From Bacteroidia bacterium (lineage in GTDB: Bacteria > Bacteroidota > Bacteroidia > Bacteroidales > UBA932), in NCBI GenBank assembly GCA_021153285.1, contig JAGKTT010000086.1, forward strand, positions 1 through 8,109: 8,109 nucleotides of DNA, written 5' to 3'. The notes under the pieces are model-generated. The model had not been told where the DNA came from. It ran no database searches and saw only the letters and a program-made list of their open reading frames with translations. The position numbers were made by a program, and so were the translations under genes. Positions 1 to 6,294 of this stretch are shown piece by piece (position 1 is the stretch's first letter; every line of letters starts with the position of its first letter).

Positions 1-17
1 CGATATTTTATTTTTAA
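1..17 (+). CDS. Possible 3' end of an upstream gene (Nif3-like?)
   Basis: One frame reads Ile-Phe-Tyr-Phe and then TAA at 15-17, six bases before the next start codon. In many Bacteroidota a Nif3-like dinuclear-metal protein lies directly upstream of the coiled-coil zinc-ribbon gene and ends in a similar Asn-Pro-Ile-x-Tyr-Phe tail. The visible residues fit that, but four codons cannot prove it. The stretch could equally be untranslated leader. Confidence 0.25.
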
Positions 18-22
18 GCGAT

Positions 23-832
23 ATGGCTAAAAAGACAAAGAAAATCGAAACTCCGATTGACCAGAGAGAGACCTTCGTGTCCATTCAGAAGAGCTTCGCG
101 GATTCTGACATCAGCGTAGGCGAGAAGCTTCAGACACTTTATGCTCTCCAGCAGGCAGACACAGCGATCGACAAGATCCTCCAGCTCAGAGGTGAGCTCC
201 CTATGGAAGTAGAGGCTCTTGAGACAGAAATTGCTGACCTTAAGGCAAAGGCTGCCCGCATTTCGGAGATGGTAGATGAATACGGCAAGTTCATAACAGA
301 GAACAAGCTTGGCATCACAGAGTGTGACGCTCAGATCGAGAAGTACAAGTCACAGCTCGAGAATGTGGCAAACAGCCGTGAGTATGACTCTCTTAACAAG
401 GAGATTGAGAATCAGCACCTTCTCAGACAGATTGCCGAGAAGCATATTTCAGAAGCAAAGGAGCGTATTCTTGCCAAGAAGCAGGAGCTTGAGGTGGTGA
501 AGGAGAAGGCCGCTGTTAGAGCGGAGGACCTCAAGGCAAAGAAGCAGGAGCTCGCAACAATTGTAGAAGCTACTTCGAAGGAAGAGGAGAGACTTCTTGC
601 TGAAAGAGAAACTTGTGCTGCGAAGATCGATGAAAGAACAATGAGTGCGTACGAGCACATCAGACATAGCTGCAACAACCGTCTTGCAGTGGTTTCTGTT
701 TTCAATGGTAATGCTTGCGGCGGTTGCTTCAACACCATCGCACCTCAGAGACTTATCGACATCGCTGCCAATAAGAAGATGATCATCTGCGAGTATTGCG
801 GAAGGATTCTTGTAAATCCAGACTTTGAATAA
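23..832 (+). CDS. Coiled-coil protein with C-terminal C4 zinc ribbon (CdsZ-like)
   Basis: This is a 269-residue soluble protein. Residues ~35-210 are rich in Glu, Lys, Ala and Leu with heptad-like spacing and almost no Pro, which indicates a long antiparallel coiled coil. The C-terminus carries two Cys pairs, C232-GG-C235 and C256-EY-C259, forming a C4 zinc ribbon of the zf-RING_7 type, with the signature 'ACGGCFNTI' before 'CEYCGRIL'. Family members occur across Bacteroidota and Chlamydiota; an RNA/DNA-binding or chaperone-like role has been proposed, but the molecular function here is unknown. There is no signal peptide or membrane helix, so it should be cytoplasmic. The ATG at 23 is the first in the frame and gives the usual family length. 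dnaB starts 8 bases after the stop, so the two are probably co-transcribed. The gene looks intact. The family assignment is solid; the function is not. Confidence 0.85.
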   Translation: MAKKTKKIETPIDQRETFVSIQKSFADSDISVGEKLQTLYALQQADTAIDKILQLRGELPMEVEALETEIADLKAKAARISEMVDEYGKFITENKLGITECDAQIEKYKSQLENVANSREYDSLNKEIENQHLLRQIAEKHISEAKERILAKKQELEVVKEKAAVRAEDLKAKKQELATIVEATSKEEERLLAERETCAAKIDERTMSAYEHIRHSCNNRLAVVSVFNGNACGGCFNTIAPQRLIDIAANKKMIICEYCGRILVNPDFE

Positions 833-840
833 CAGATCCG

Positions 841-2370
841 ATGGCTGAGGAGGGAAAAAGAAGAACCTCTGTCAGGAAGAAGAATCCGTCGGTCAATCTT
901 GATACGCTTGGGCTTGAGATGGGTAACAGACCGCCTCAAGCTCTTGACGTGGAAGAGGCTGTCCTCGGAGCCCTCCTGATCGAGCCGAATTGTGTCGATG
1001 AAGCAATGGATGAGCTTTCTCCGAGCTGCTTCTATAGCGAAAGACACAGAATGATATTTGAGGCGATGAGTTCTCTTAACAATGAACACATCGCCTTGGA
1101 TCTTTTGTCTGTATCCCAGAAGCTGAAGGCTCAGGGTAATCTTGAGGCAATCGGAGGTACCATCACGCTTGCGCAGCTGTCACAGAAGATCGGAGCAGCC
1201 GCCCACATCGAATACTATATCCGTATTCTGAAGCAGAAATGCATTCAGAGAGAGCTTATTACCGCTTCTTATGACATTCTCAAGACATCATATGACGAGT
1301 CTGTGAATGTCGATGATCTGATAGATACGGCTCAGACCAAGCTTTTTGCTGCCATCCAGAACAATGTCAAGAAGGATGTGCAGGAAATCGGAAAGGTAAT
1401 CAACGATGCGTTGGAAGACCTTCAGAAGCGTCAGGATTCGGACGGACTCAGCGGAGTACCTTCAGGCTTCCCTTCAATCGATAAGATTACGCTCGGCTGG
1501 CAGGCCTCTGACCTTATTATCCTTGCAGCACGACCTTCTGTCGGAAAGACTGCCTTTGTGGTCAATGTAGCCCGCAATGCTGCAGTGGATTTCAATATGC
1601 CGGTAGCGATTTTCTCTCTTGAGATGCCCGCAAAGCAGCTCGCAAACCGTATGATGGTGTCTGAGACAAAGCTCAGTGCGGACAAGATCAAGGGAGGTGT
1701 GAAGCTTCAGGACTGGGAGTGGCAGCAGCTTGACATTCAGCTTAGAAGACTGGCAAAGGCTCCGATATATATCGATGATACTCCGTCGCTTCCTGTGATG
1801 GAGTTCAGGTCAAAGGTAAAGAAACTTGTGAAGCAGAAGGGTGTGAGACTGATTGTTGTCGACTACCTTCAGCTGATGCAGGGACCTTCGGAGCTTCGTG
1901 GTATGCGTGAGCAGGAGGTAGCAGCCATTTCCCGTACTCTCAAGGCTACTGCCAAGGAGATGAATGTGCCTATAATCGCACTTTCACAGCTTTCGCGTCA
2001 GTCGGAAAACCGTCAGGGCAGCAACCGTCGTCCTCAGTTGAGCGACCTGCGAGAGTCGGGATCAATCGAGCAGGATGCCGATATGGTTATCTTCATTCAT
2101 CGATATGACTATCAGGGACTCTCAGAGAATCCTGATGATGTGGGTAGGACGCAGATCATTATTGCAAAGCATAGAAACGGTTCCATTGCCGATATTGATA
2201 TGAGGTTCCGCCACGATGAGGTACGTTTCGTCGATGAACAGGAAAGCCTTGTAAACCAGGCTAATTCTATGCCTGTCGCTTCTGCGATGAATGATGATGT
2301 CCCTTTCGGACCGGCTCCTTCGCAGCATATGCCGATGAATGAATTCGGCACGAATGATGAATTTATGTAG
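841..2370 (+). CDS. dnaB: Replicative DNA helicase DnaB
   Basis: This is the hexameric ring helicase that unwinds DNA ahead of the replication fork using ATP, and it recruits primase. At 509 residues it matches Bacteroidota DnaB, which is longer than the 471 residues of E. coli because of N- and C-terminal extensions. Residues ~30-132 form the helical N-terminal domain (starting 'PPQALDVEEAVLGALL'), a linker follows, and a RecA-type ATPase spans ~200-460. Walker A is ARPSVGKT, with K236 and T237. Walker B is LIVVDYLQLM, with D341. The arginine-finger region is KHRNG, with R445. 'SQLSRQSENR' and 'LRESGSIEQDADMV' are the other conserved DnaB blocks. No intein interrupts Walker A or the later motifs, which are common insertion sites. 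The last ~40 residues are a low-complexity tail rich in Met, Asn and Pro. The start at 841 follows the previous stop by 8 bases and has no clear Shine-Dalgarno sequence, as is usual in this phylum. Confidence 0.97.
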   Translation: MAEEGKRRTSVRKKNPSVNLDTLGLEMGNRPPQALDVEEAVLGALLIEPNCVDEAMDELSPSCFYSERHRMIFEAMSSLNNEHIALDLLSVSQKLKAQGNLEAIGGTITLAQLSQKIGAAAHIEYYIRILKQKCIQRELITASYDILKTSYDESVNVDDLIDTAQTKLFAAIQNNVKKDVQEIGKVINDALEDLQKRQDSDGLSGVPSGFPSIDKITLGWQASDLIILAARPSVGKTAFVVNVARNAAVDFNMPVAIFSLEMPAKQLANRMMVSETKLSADKIKGGVKLQDWEWQQLDIQLRRLAKAPIYIDDTPSLPVMEFRSKVKKLVKQKGVRLIVVDYLQLMQGPSELRGMREQEVAAISRTLKATAKEMNVPIIALSQLSRQSENRQGSNRRPQLSDLRESGSIEQDADMVIFIHRYDYQGLSENPDDVGRTQIIIAKHRNGSIADIDMRFRHDEVRFVDEQESLVNQANSMPVASAMNDDVPFGPAPSQHMPMNEFGTNDEFM

Positions 2371-2382
2371 CATCTGACTTAT

Positions 2383-3267
2383 ATGTTTGATGCAATGAAT
2401 GTTATAAAGAATCTGATTGTTCTCCTGTGTATGTGTCTGGCATATTGCCAGCTGCACGCACAGGAGAATCTTGATTTGAAAGGTACGTCCTGTGTGCCTG
2501 TGATGGCTGTGACGGAAGATGCATTGGCCTTCAAGGCGGGAGAGAAGATGGAATTTGTCCTCCACTATAAATGGGGAGCGATCAATACGGATGTCGGTTA
2601 TGCCACTGTCACACTGGACTCATTGACCTACAACGGATATAAGGCTTTTCTTTGTTCTGCTTACGGAAAGACGACGAAGATGTTCGACCTCTTCTTCAAA
2701 GTAAGAGAGGATTTCAAGTCGTGCTTTACCAGAGACGGTCTTCGTCCTTTGAAATTCTCCAGGGATACCTATGAAGGCGGATACGAAGCGAAGAATACAT
2801 ATCACTATAAATGGGATGGGCCGGAGCCTTATATTGCAGCTGACCTATATTCTTCGAAAAGGGGAATGAGGTCAATGCAGCTGGCATTGACTCCCTGCAC
2901 CTTCGATCTGCCGGCATTGTTTTATTTCGCCAGGAATATGGACTTCGATGCTGTGGAACCTGGGAAGAGATATCCGATGACATTTGCAATTGACGATGAT
3001 GTGTATAATGTATACTTCATATTGTACGGTCGGGAGACATTGAAAGTCAAGGGATTGGGAACCATCAGGACAATAAAGTTTGCGGCGAAGCTGCTTGAAG
3101 GCGAGGTCTTCAAAGGGGAGGAGGATATGCTGATATGGGTGTCGGATGACCAGAACAGGCTTCCTGTGTATTTCGAGGCCCCGCTTCTTGTGGGAATCGC
3201 GACCGGCCGTATGACCGGATATGAAGGACTCAAATATCCGTTTGAGGCTCTTTTGAAAAAGAAATGA
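2383..3267 (+). CDS. Secreted DUF3108 domain protein
   Basis: This 294-residue protein starts with a signal peptide: a positive N-region (N6-K9), a hydrophobic core 'LIVLLCMCLAYC', and a probable signal peptidase I site after LHA (residue 26). The mature protein has the DUF3108 pattern: 'FKAGEKMEFVLHYKWG' near the front, a repeated 'YHYKW' element, and 'MLIWVSDDQNRLPVYFEAPLLVG' near the end. That suggests an all-beta periplasmic or outer-membrane-associated protein. Cys16, Cys18 and Cys22 lie inside the leader, but there is no convincing lipobox. An ATG at 2395 is in frame and would also leave a good signal peptide, so the start is uncertain by four codons. The function is unknown. The gene sits 12 bases after dnaB and 4 bases before rseC, so it is probably co-transcribed with the redox genes, but that does not assign it a role. 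It looks complete. Confidence 0.82.
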   Translation: MFDAMNVIKNLIVLLCMCLAYCQLHAQENLDLKGTSCVPVMAVTEDALAFKAGEKMEFVLHYKWGAINTDVGYATVTLDSLTYNGYKAFLCSAYGKTTKMFDLFFKVREDFKSCFTRDGLRPLKFSRDTYEGGYEAKNTYHYKWDGPEPYIAADLYSSKRGMRSMQLALTPCTFDLPALFYFARNMDFDAVEPGKRYPMTFAIDDDVYNVYFILYGRETLKVKGLGTIRTIKFAAKLLEGEVFKGEEDMLIWVSDDQNRLPVYFEAPLLVGIATGRMTGYEGLKYPFEALLKKK

Positions 3268-3271
3268 TATT

Positions 3272-3688
3272 ATGGCTAAGAAAAATGAGATTGTACATTC
3301 CGGAAAGGTAATAGAGACCAATCCGGATTTCACGACTGTGGAGATAATGGTTTCTTCGGCGTGCTCGGAGTGCCACGCGAAGGGGCTCTGCGGTATGTCG
3401 GAAATGGAAGAGAAGATCATAATGGTCCCTACAGACCCATATGAACCGAAGAAAGTGGGGGATATCGTACAGGTGAAGACTAAAATGACAATGGGACTCA
3501 AGGCCGTGTGGATATCTTATGTGATTCCATTGGCTGTATTAATGATTTTAATATTATCTTTGTCGGTTGTTGTTGAAAATGAGTTCCTCAGGGGTGGAAT
3601 CGCCATTGCCGGCGTCGGAGTGTATTATTTCGTCATCTGGCTTCTGAAGGACAGACTGTCGGATCAGTTTGAATTTTATATCAACTAA
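3272..3688 (+). CDS. rseC: RseC/MucC-family membrane protein
   Basis: This 138-residue inner-membrane protein belongs to the RseC/MucC (SoxR-reducing system) family. Residues 1-70 form a cytoplasmic domain beginning 'HSGKVIETNPDFTTVEI' with a Cys cluster C31-x2-C34-x5-C40, typical of the family and thought to bind a metal or iron-sulfur centre. Two membrane helices follow, at ~75-98 (WISYVIPLAVLMILILSLSV) and ~106-125, then a short tail ending 'DQFEFYIN'. In E. coli RseC acts with the Rsx (Rnf-like) complex to keep SoxR reduced. In Bacteroidota it regularly precedes rnfB, as it does here with 12 bases between them, so a role in assembly or electron supply of Rnf is the natural inference. The ATG at 3272 lies 4 bases after the previous stop. 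The second half of helix 1 uses several TTA and ATA codons, unlike its neighbours. The gene is intact. Confidence 0.88.
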   Translation: MAKKNEIVHSGKVIETNPDFTTVEIMVSSACSECHAKGLCGMSEMEEKIIMVPTDPYEPKKVGDIVQVKTKMTMGLKAVWISYVIPLAVLMILILSLSVVVENEFLRGGIAIAGVGVYYFVIWLLKDRLSDQFEFYIN

Positions 3689-3700
3689 ATTATACCTATA

Positions 3701-3823
3701 ATGACACAAACTATCATCTGGACTATTGCAATCCTCACCATCCTCGGTGCGCTTATGGAATGCAGAAGGTCGCTGCCGTGCTCGGCGTTGAGGTGGCTGT
3801 CAAGGAACCTCAGGTGGCTGTAG
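3701..3823 (+). pseudogene. rnfB: N-terminal fragment of rnfB, out of frame with the rest
   Basis: The ATG at 3701 lies 12 bases after rseC and begins 'MTQTIIWTIAILTILGAL', the expected start of the RnfB N-terminal membrane anchor. After about residue 18 the match to RnfB stops. The frame then reads rnfB DNA in the wrong register ('MECRRSLPCSALRWLS...') and ends at TAG 3821-3823 after 40 codons. The real RnfB sequence resumes in another frame at or just before 3760. This is therefore the true start of rnfB, cut off by an internal deletion whose length is not a multiple of three. The AT-rich leader 'TTATACCTATA' before the ATG has no Shine-Dalgarno sequence. An independent small membrane protein is unlikely, because residues 19-40 are simply frameshifted rnfB. 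Confidence 0.8.
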
Positions 3824-4413
3824 TGCGTTGCAACGGAACTTGCGAGAACCGTCCTCGTACCAACGAGTACGGCGGATATCAGTCCTGCCGCGTCAAGGCT
3901 GCGCTTTACAGCGGAGACACCGGCTGTTCTTTCGGCTGTCTTGGATGTGGCGACTGCGTGGCTGCCTGCCAGTTCGGCGCTATTTCTATGGATCCCGCTA
4001 CCGGTCTTCCTGTAGTGGATGAGGAGAAATGTACTGCCTGTGGCGCCTGTGTGAAGGCTTGTCCGAAGGCTGTCATCGAACTCCGTAACAAGGGACGCAG
4101 AAATATGAGAGTATTCGTATCCTGCGTGAACAAGGACAAGGGTGCTGTTGCGCGCAAGGCCTGCAAGGCTGCCTGCATCGGTTGCGGCAAATGTGCAAAG
4201 GTCTGCCCGTTCGAGGCAATCACTGTGGAGAACAATCTTGCTTACATTGACTTTACAAAGTGCAAACTTTGCAAGAAATGTGTAGCAGAATGTCCTACAG
4301 GAGCTATCCACGCCGTGAACTTCCCTGTTGTGAAACCTAAGCCTGAAGCTGCTTCTGCCGCTCCAAAGCCTGAAGCCGCTCCTGTAGCTGAAAACAAACC
4401 GAAGGAGGAATAG
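3760..4413 (+). CDS. rnfB: RnfB, C-terminal four-ferredoxin-motif part (N-terminus lost)
   Basis: RnfB is the ferredoxin-facing iron-sulfur subunit of the Rnf complex. This open frame (217 codons from the first ATG) starts at 'MQKVAAVLG', which in full-length proteins is near residue 80. It carries four complete CxxCxxCxxxC motifs: C60-C63-C66-C70, C91-C94-C97-C101, C139-C142-C145-C149 and C168-C171-C174-C178. It also has the Bacteroidota-type 'RCNGTCENRP' and 'NKDKGAVARKAC' segments. The last ~27 residues are a Lys/Pro/Ala/Glu tail with two copies of KPEAA. Missing are the rest of the membrane anchor and the CGGCGYPGC cluster domain that normally precede it, while the first 18 codons sit upstream in another frame (3701). 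ATG 3760 has no ribosome-binding site and is an internal methionine of the family, so it is probably not a natural start. Any product would be soluble and lack the first [4Fe-4S] centre. rnfC follows by 4 bases. Identity is certain; functional status is doubtful. Confidence 0.85.
   Translation: MQKVAAVLGVEVAVKEPQVAVVRCNGTCENRPRTNEYGGYQSCRVKAALYSGDTGCSFGCLGCGDCVAACQFGAISMDPATGLPVVDEEKCTACGACVKACPKAVIELRNKGRRNMRVFVSCVNKDKGAVARKACKAACIGCGKCAKVCPFEAITVENNLAYIDFTKCKLCKKCVAECPTGAIHAVNFPVVKPKPEAASAAPKPEAAPVAENKPKEE
4403..4408 (+). promoter_or_regulatory. Shine-Dalgarno sequence for rnfC
   Basis: A perfect AGGAGG lies 9 bases before the rnfC ATG at 4418, inside the Lys-Glu-Glu codons that end rnfB. 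The spacing favours ATG 4418 over the adjacent ATG 4421. Strong Shine-Dalgarno sequences are uncommon in Bacteroidota, and the match could partly reflect the codons it overlaps. Confidence 0.6.
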
Positions 4414-4417
4414 GACT

Positions 4418-5773
4418 ATGATGAAGACATTTTCAATAGGTGGTATCCACCCGAGCGACAGCAAGATTTCAAAGGACTGCAAGATCGAGGTTCTTCCTCT
4501 TCCATCGAAGGTCTTCATTTCTGTAGCTCAGCATCTTGGTGCTCCTGCTACTCCTATCGTGAAGGCAGGTGACACTGTGAAGGTCGGTCAGGTAATTGCT
4601 GAGCCGGCCGGATTCATTTCTGCTTATGTGCACTCTTCTGTTTCAGGTACTGTGAAGTCAGTAGGACCTCGCAAGGATCTGGCAGGAAACAATATGACTC
4701 ATATCGAGATCGATGTGGAGGGTGATGAGTGGATCGAAGGTGCTGATCTTTCTGATACTCTGGTTACGGCTATTCCTGAAGACAATAAGGCAATTCTTGA
4801 GAAGATCAAGATGTGCGGAGTTGTCGGACTCGGTGGTGCGACATTCCCTGCACACGTGAAGCTCTGCCCGCCTCCGGGTAAAGTGGCCCAGTGTCTCATA
4901 CTCAATGGTGCGGAGTGCGAGCCTTATCTTACTTCTGATAACCGCATTATGATCGAGCGCAGCAAGGAAATCGTTGTCGGTGCTGCAATTATGAAGCAGG
5001 TTCTCGGAGGATGCAGGACTGTGATCGGCATCGAAGAGAACAAGCCGGAGGCGATCCAGGCAATGTCGGCTGCTGTTGCAGAGCTTCAGAAGACAGCCAA
5101 GGGATATGACGGTATCTCCGTAATGACTCTCAAGAAGAAATATCCGCAGGGAGGTGAGAAACAGCTCATCGACGCAGTGATGGGACGTCAGGTAAAGTCA
5201 ATGGGACTTCCTATCGATGTGGGTGCGGTGGTTCAGAATGTGGCTACATCTCTCGCTGTATATGAAGCTGTTCAGAAGAATATCCCTCTCATTACCAATG
5301 TGATGACTATTACCGGCGACTGCCTCCCTTTGGAGAAGCAGCACAACTACAAGTTCCGCATCGGTATGCCTCTTTCATATATAGCTGAAGTGGCCGGAGG
5401 AGTTCCTGAGCAGGCTGCAAAGATCATCAGCGGTGGTCCTATGATGGGTAAGGCTATCGCCAATATGGAAGCCACAACTGTCAAGGGCTCTTCATCGCTT
5501 CTTTATCTGACAGCCGAGCAGACAGTGCGTGGAGTCGAGTCAGCCTGCATCCGTTGCGGTAAATGTGCGGAGGCTTGTCCGATGGGTCTTGAACCTTTCC
5601 TTCTTCAGAAATATGCTCGTCGCAATATGACTGACGAACTGGAGGAGAATGCTGTACAGGACTGTATCGAGTGCGGCTGCTGCCTCTACAGCTGTCCTGC
5701 GAACATTCCGCTTCTGGACATCATCCGCATCGCCAAGGACGACGTCATCAGAATAATCAGAACTAGAAAATAA
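4418..5773 (+). CDS. rnfC: RnfC, NADH/FMN subunit of the Rnf complex
   Basis: RnfC is the peripheral subunit where NAD+ is reduced; it binds FMN and two [4Fe-4S] clusters and resembles the NADH-binding subunit of complex I. At 451 residues it is full length for the family. It opens with the hallmark 'GGIHP' (residues 8-12), followed by a biotinyl/lipoyl-like fold around 'VGQVIAEPAG...VHSSVSGTVKSV'. The Gly-rich nucleotide/FMN segment is 'GVVGLGGATFPAHVKL' (~133-148), with 'LILNGAECEPYLTSD' after it. The SLBB-like region ('TITGDCLP') leads to the C-terminal ferredoxin domain with C377-C380-C383-C387 and C416-C419-C422-C426. All expected cofactor residues are present and there is no frame disruption, in contrast to rnfB and rnfD on either side. 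The start at 4418 is supported by AGGAGG nine bases upstream. rnfD follows by 6 bases. Confidence 0.96.
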   Translation: MMKTFSIGGIHPSDSKISKDCKIEVLPLPSKVFISVAQHLGAPATPIVKAGDTVKVGQVIAEPAGFISAYVHSSVSGTVKSVGPRKDLAGNNMTHIEIDVEGDEWIEGADLSDTLVTAIPEDNKAILEKIKMCGVVGLGGATFPAHVKLCPPPGKVAQCLILNGAECEPYLTSDNRIMIERSKEIVVGAAIMKQVLGGCRTVIGIEENKPEAIQAMSAAVAELQKTAKGYDGISVMTLKKKYPQGGEKQLIDAVMGRQVKSMGLPIDVGAVVQNVATSLAVYEAVQKNIPLITNVMTITGDCLPLEKQHNYKFRIGMPLSYIAEVAGGVPEQAAKIISGGPMMGKAIANMEATTVKGSSSLLYLTAEQTVRGVESACIRCGKCAEACPMGLEPFLLQKYARRNMTDELEENAVQDCIECGCCLYSCPANIPLLDIIRIAKDDVIRIIRTRK

Positions 5774-5779
5774 GACAAT

Positions 5780-6289
5780 ATGGAAAAACTTTTGGTTTCA
5801 CCTTCACCCCATCTTCATACGAAGACTTCCACCAAGTCATTCATCGGAGCTGTAGTAGCTATCGGTGTGGCTAAGATGACATTCGGAGGACTTGGTCAGA
5901 ATCTCTTCAACCCTGCTATCGTGGGTCGCGTGTTCCTTCTGATCTCCTTCCCGACATATATGACTGACTGGACAAGACCTCAGGGATTCATCGGCGGCGG
6001 TATTGACGCTCTTTCAGGTGCGACTCCTCTTGGAGCCGTGAAGGAAGGCGGTATTGCAGCAATCACCGGAGGTCTTCTTCTCGGTGCCATCTTTATGGCT
6101 ACTGACTATGTGACTTCACCGATGAGCAATGTCGGAGGCATCATCTTCGGTGTGGGTATAGGTATCATCACAATGCTGATCCGCTACTTCGGTGCTTACC
6201 CTGAAGGAATGTCATTCGCTATCCTCATTATGAACTCTGTGGTTCCTTTGATCAACAAATGGTGCCACTCTAAAAAGTACGGGAGGTAA
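5780..6289 (+). CDS. rnfD: RnfD, internally shortened at two points
   Basis: RnfD is a polytopic membrane subunit carrying covalent FMN. This open frame encodes only 169 residues; family members have roughly 320-350. The pieces present are correct and in order. They are the start 'MEKLLVSPSPHLHTKTSTK' (1-19), then 'IGAVVAIGVAKMTFGGLGQ' through 'FLLISFPTYMTDW' and the flavinylation motif SGAT with T82, and finally 'TGGLLLGAIFMATDYVTSP' to the C-terminus 'KKYGR'. By comparison with remembered family sequences, about 75-80 residues (the first two or three helices) are absent between K19 and I22. About 80 residues (further helices and a loop) are absent between about G90 and T96. Both joins keep the frame. 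About five hydrophobic segments remain, against about ten in a normal RnfD, so the product is unlikely to fold as a normal subunit. The start has no Shine-Dalgarno sequence. Identity is certain; integrity is doubtful. Confidence 0.88.
   Translation: MEKLLVSPSPHLHTKTSTKSFIGAVVAIGVAKMTFGGLGQNLFNPAIVGRVFLLISFPTYMTDWTRPQGFIGGGIDALSGATPLGAVKEGGIAAITGGLLLGAIFMATDYVTSPMSNVGGIIFGVGIGIITMLIRYFGAYPEGMSFAILIMNSVVPLINKWCHSKKYGR
6281..6286 (+). promoter_or_regulatory. Shine-Dalgarno sequence for rnfG
   Basis: GGGAGG lies 8 bases before the rnfG ATG (6295) and overlaps the last two sense codons of rnfD (Gly-Arg). It fixes the rnfG start. It also suggests that rnfG translation does not depend only on read-through from rnfD. 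Confidence 0.55.
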
Positions 6290-6294
6290 TTGAT

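Noticed and set aside
412..738. Reverse-strand open frames opposite the zinc-ribbon gene
   Set aside because: They are antisense to a Lys/Glu-rich coiled coil, which yields Ser/Leu/Phe-rich nonsense. They have no family features.
1525..2190. Intein in dnaB
   Set aside because: Walker A, Walker B and the arginine-finger region follow each other at normal spacing, and the total length is normal.
2872..3501. Reverse-strand open frame across the DUF3108/rseC boundary
   Set aside because: It crosses two well-supported forward genes, has no recognisable domain, and fits chance antisense openness.
3534..3562. AT-rich patch inside rseC as a possible internal promoter for rnf
   Set aside because: It encodes part of a membrane helix (Leu/Ile/Met codons), and no Bacteroidota-type TTTG...TAnnTTTG pair is visible at a suitable distance.
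3701..3823. Programmed -1 frameshift rescuing rnfB
   Set aside because: The overlap contains no slippery heptamer, and even a perfect shift would not restore the ~60 missing residues with the first cluster motif.
3701..3823. Independent 40-residue membrane microprotein
   Set aside because: Residues 1-18 are the RnfB anchor and residues 19-40 are rnfB DNA read in the wrong frame. Nothing suggests a separate gene.
3685..4518. Long reverse-strand open frame (277 codons) opposite rnfB
   Set aside because: It lies opposite the strongly conserved ferredoxin motifs, and its Ser/Ala/Thr/His-rich translation matches no family I recognise. It is a shadow of the codon pattern on the other strand.
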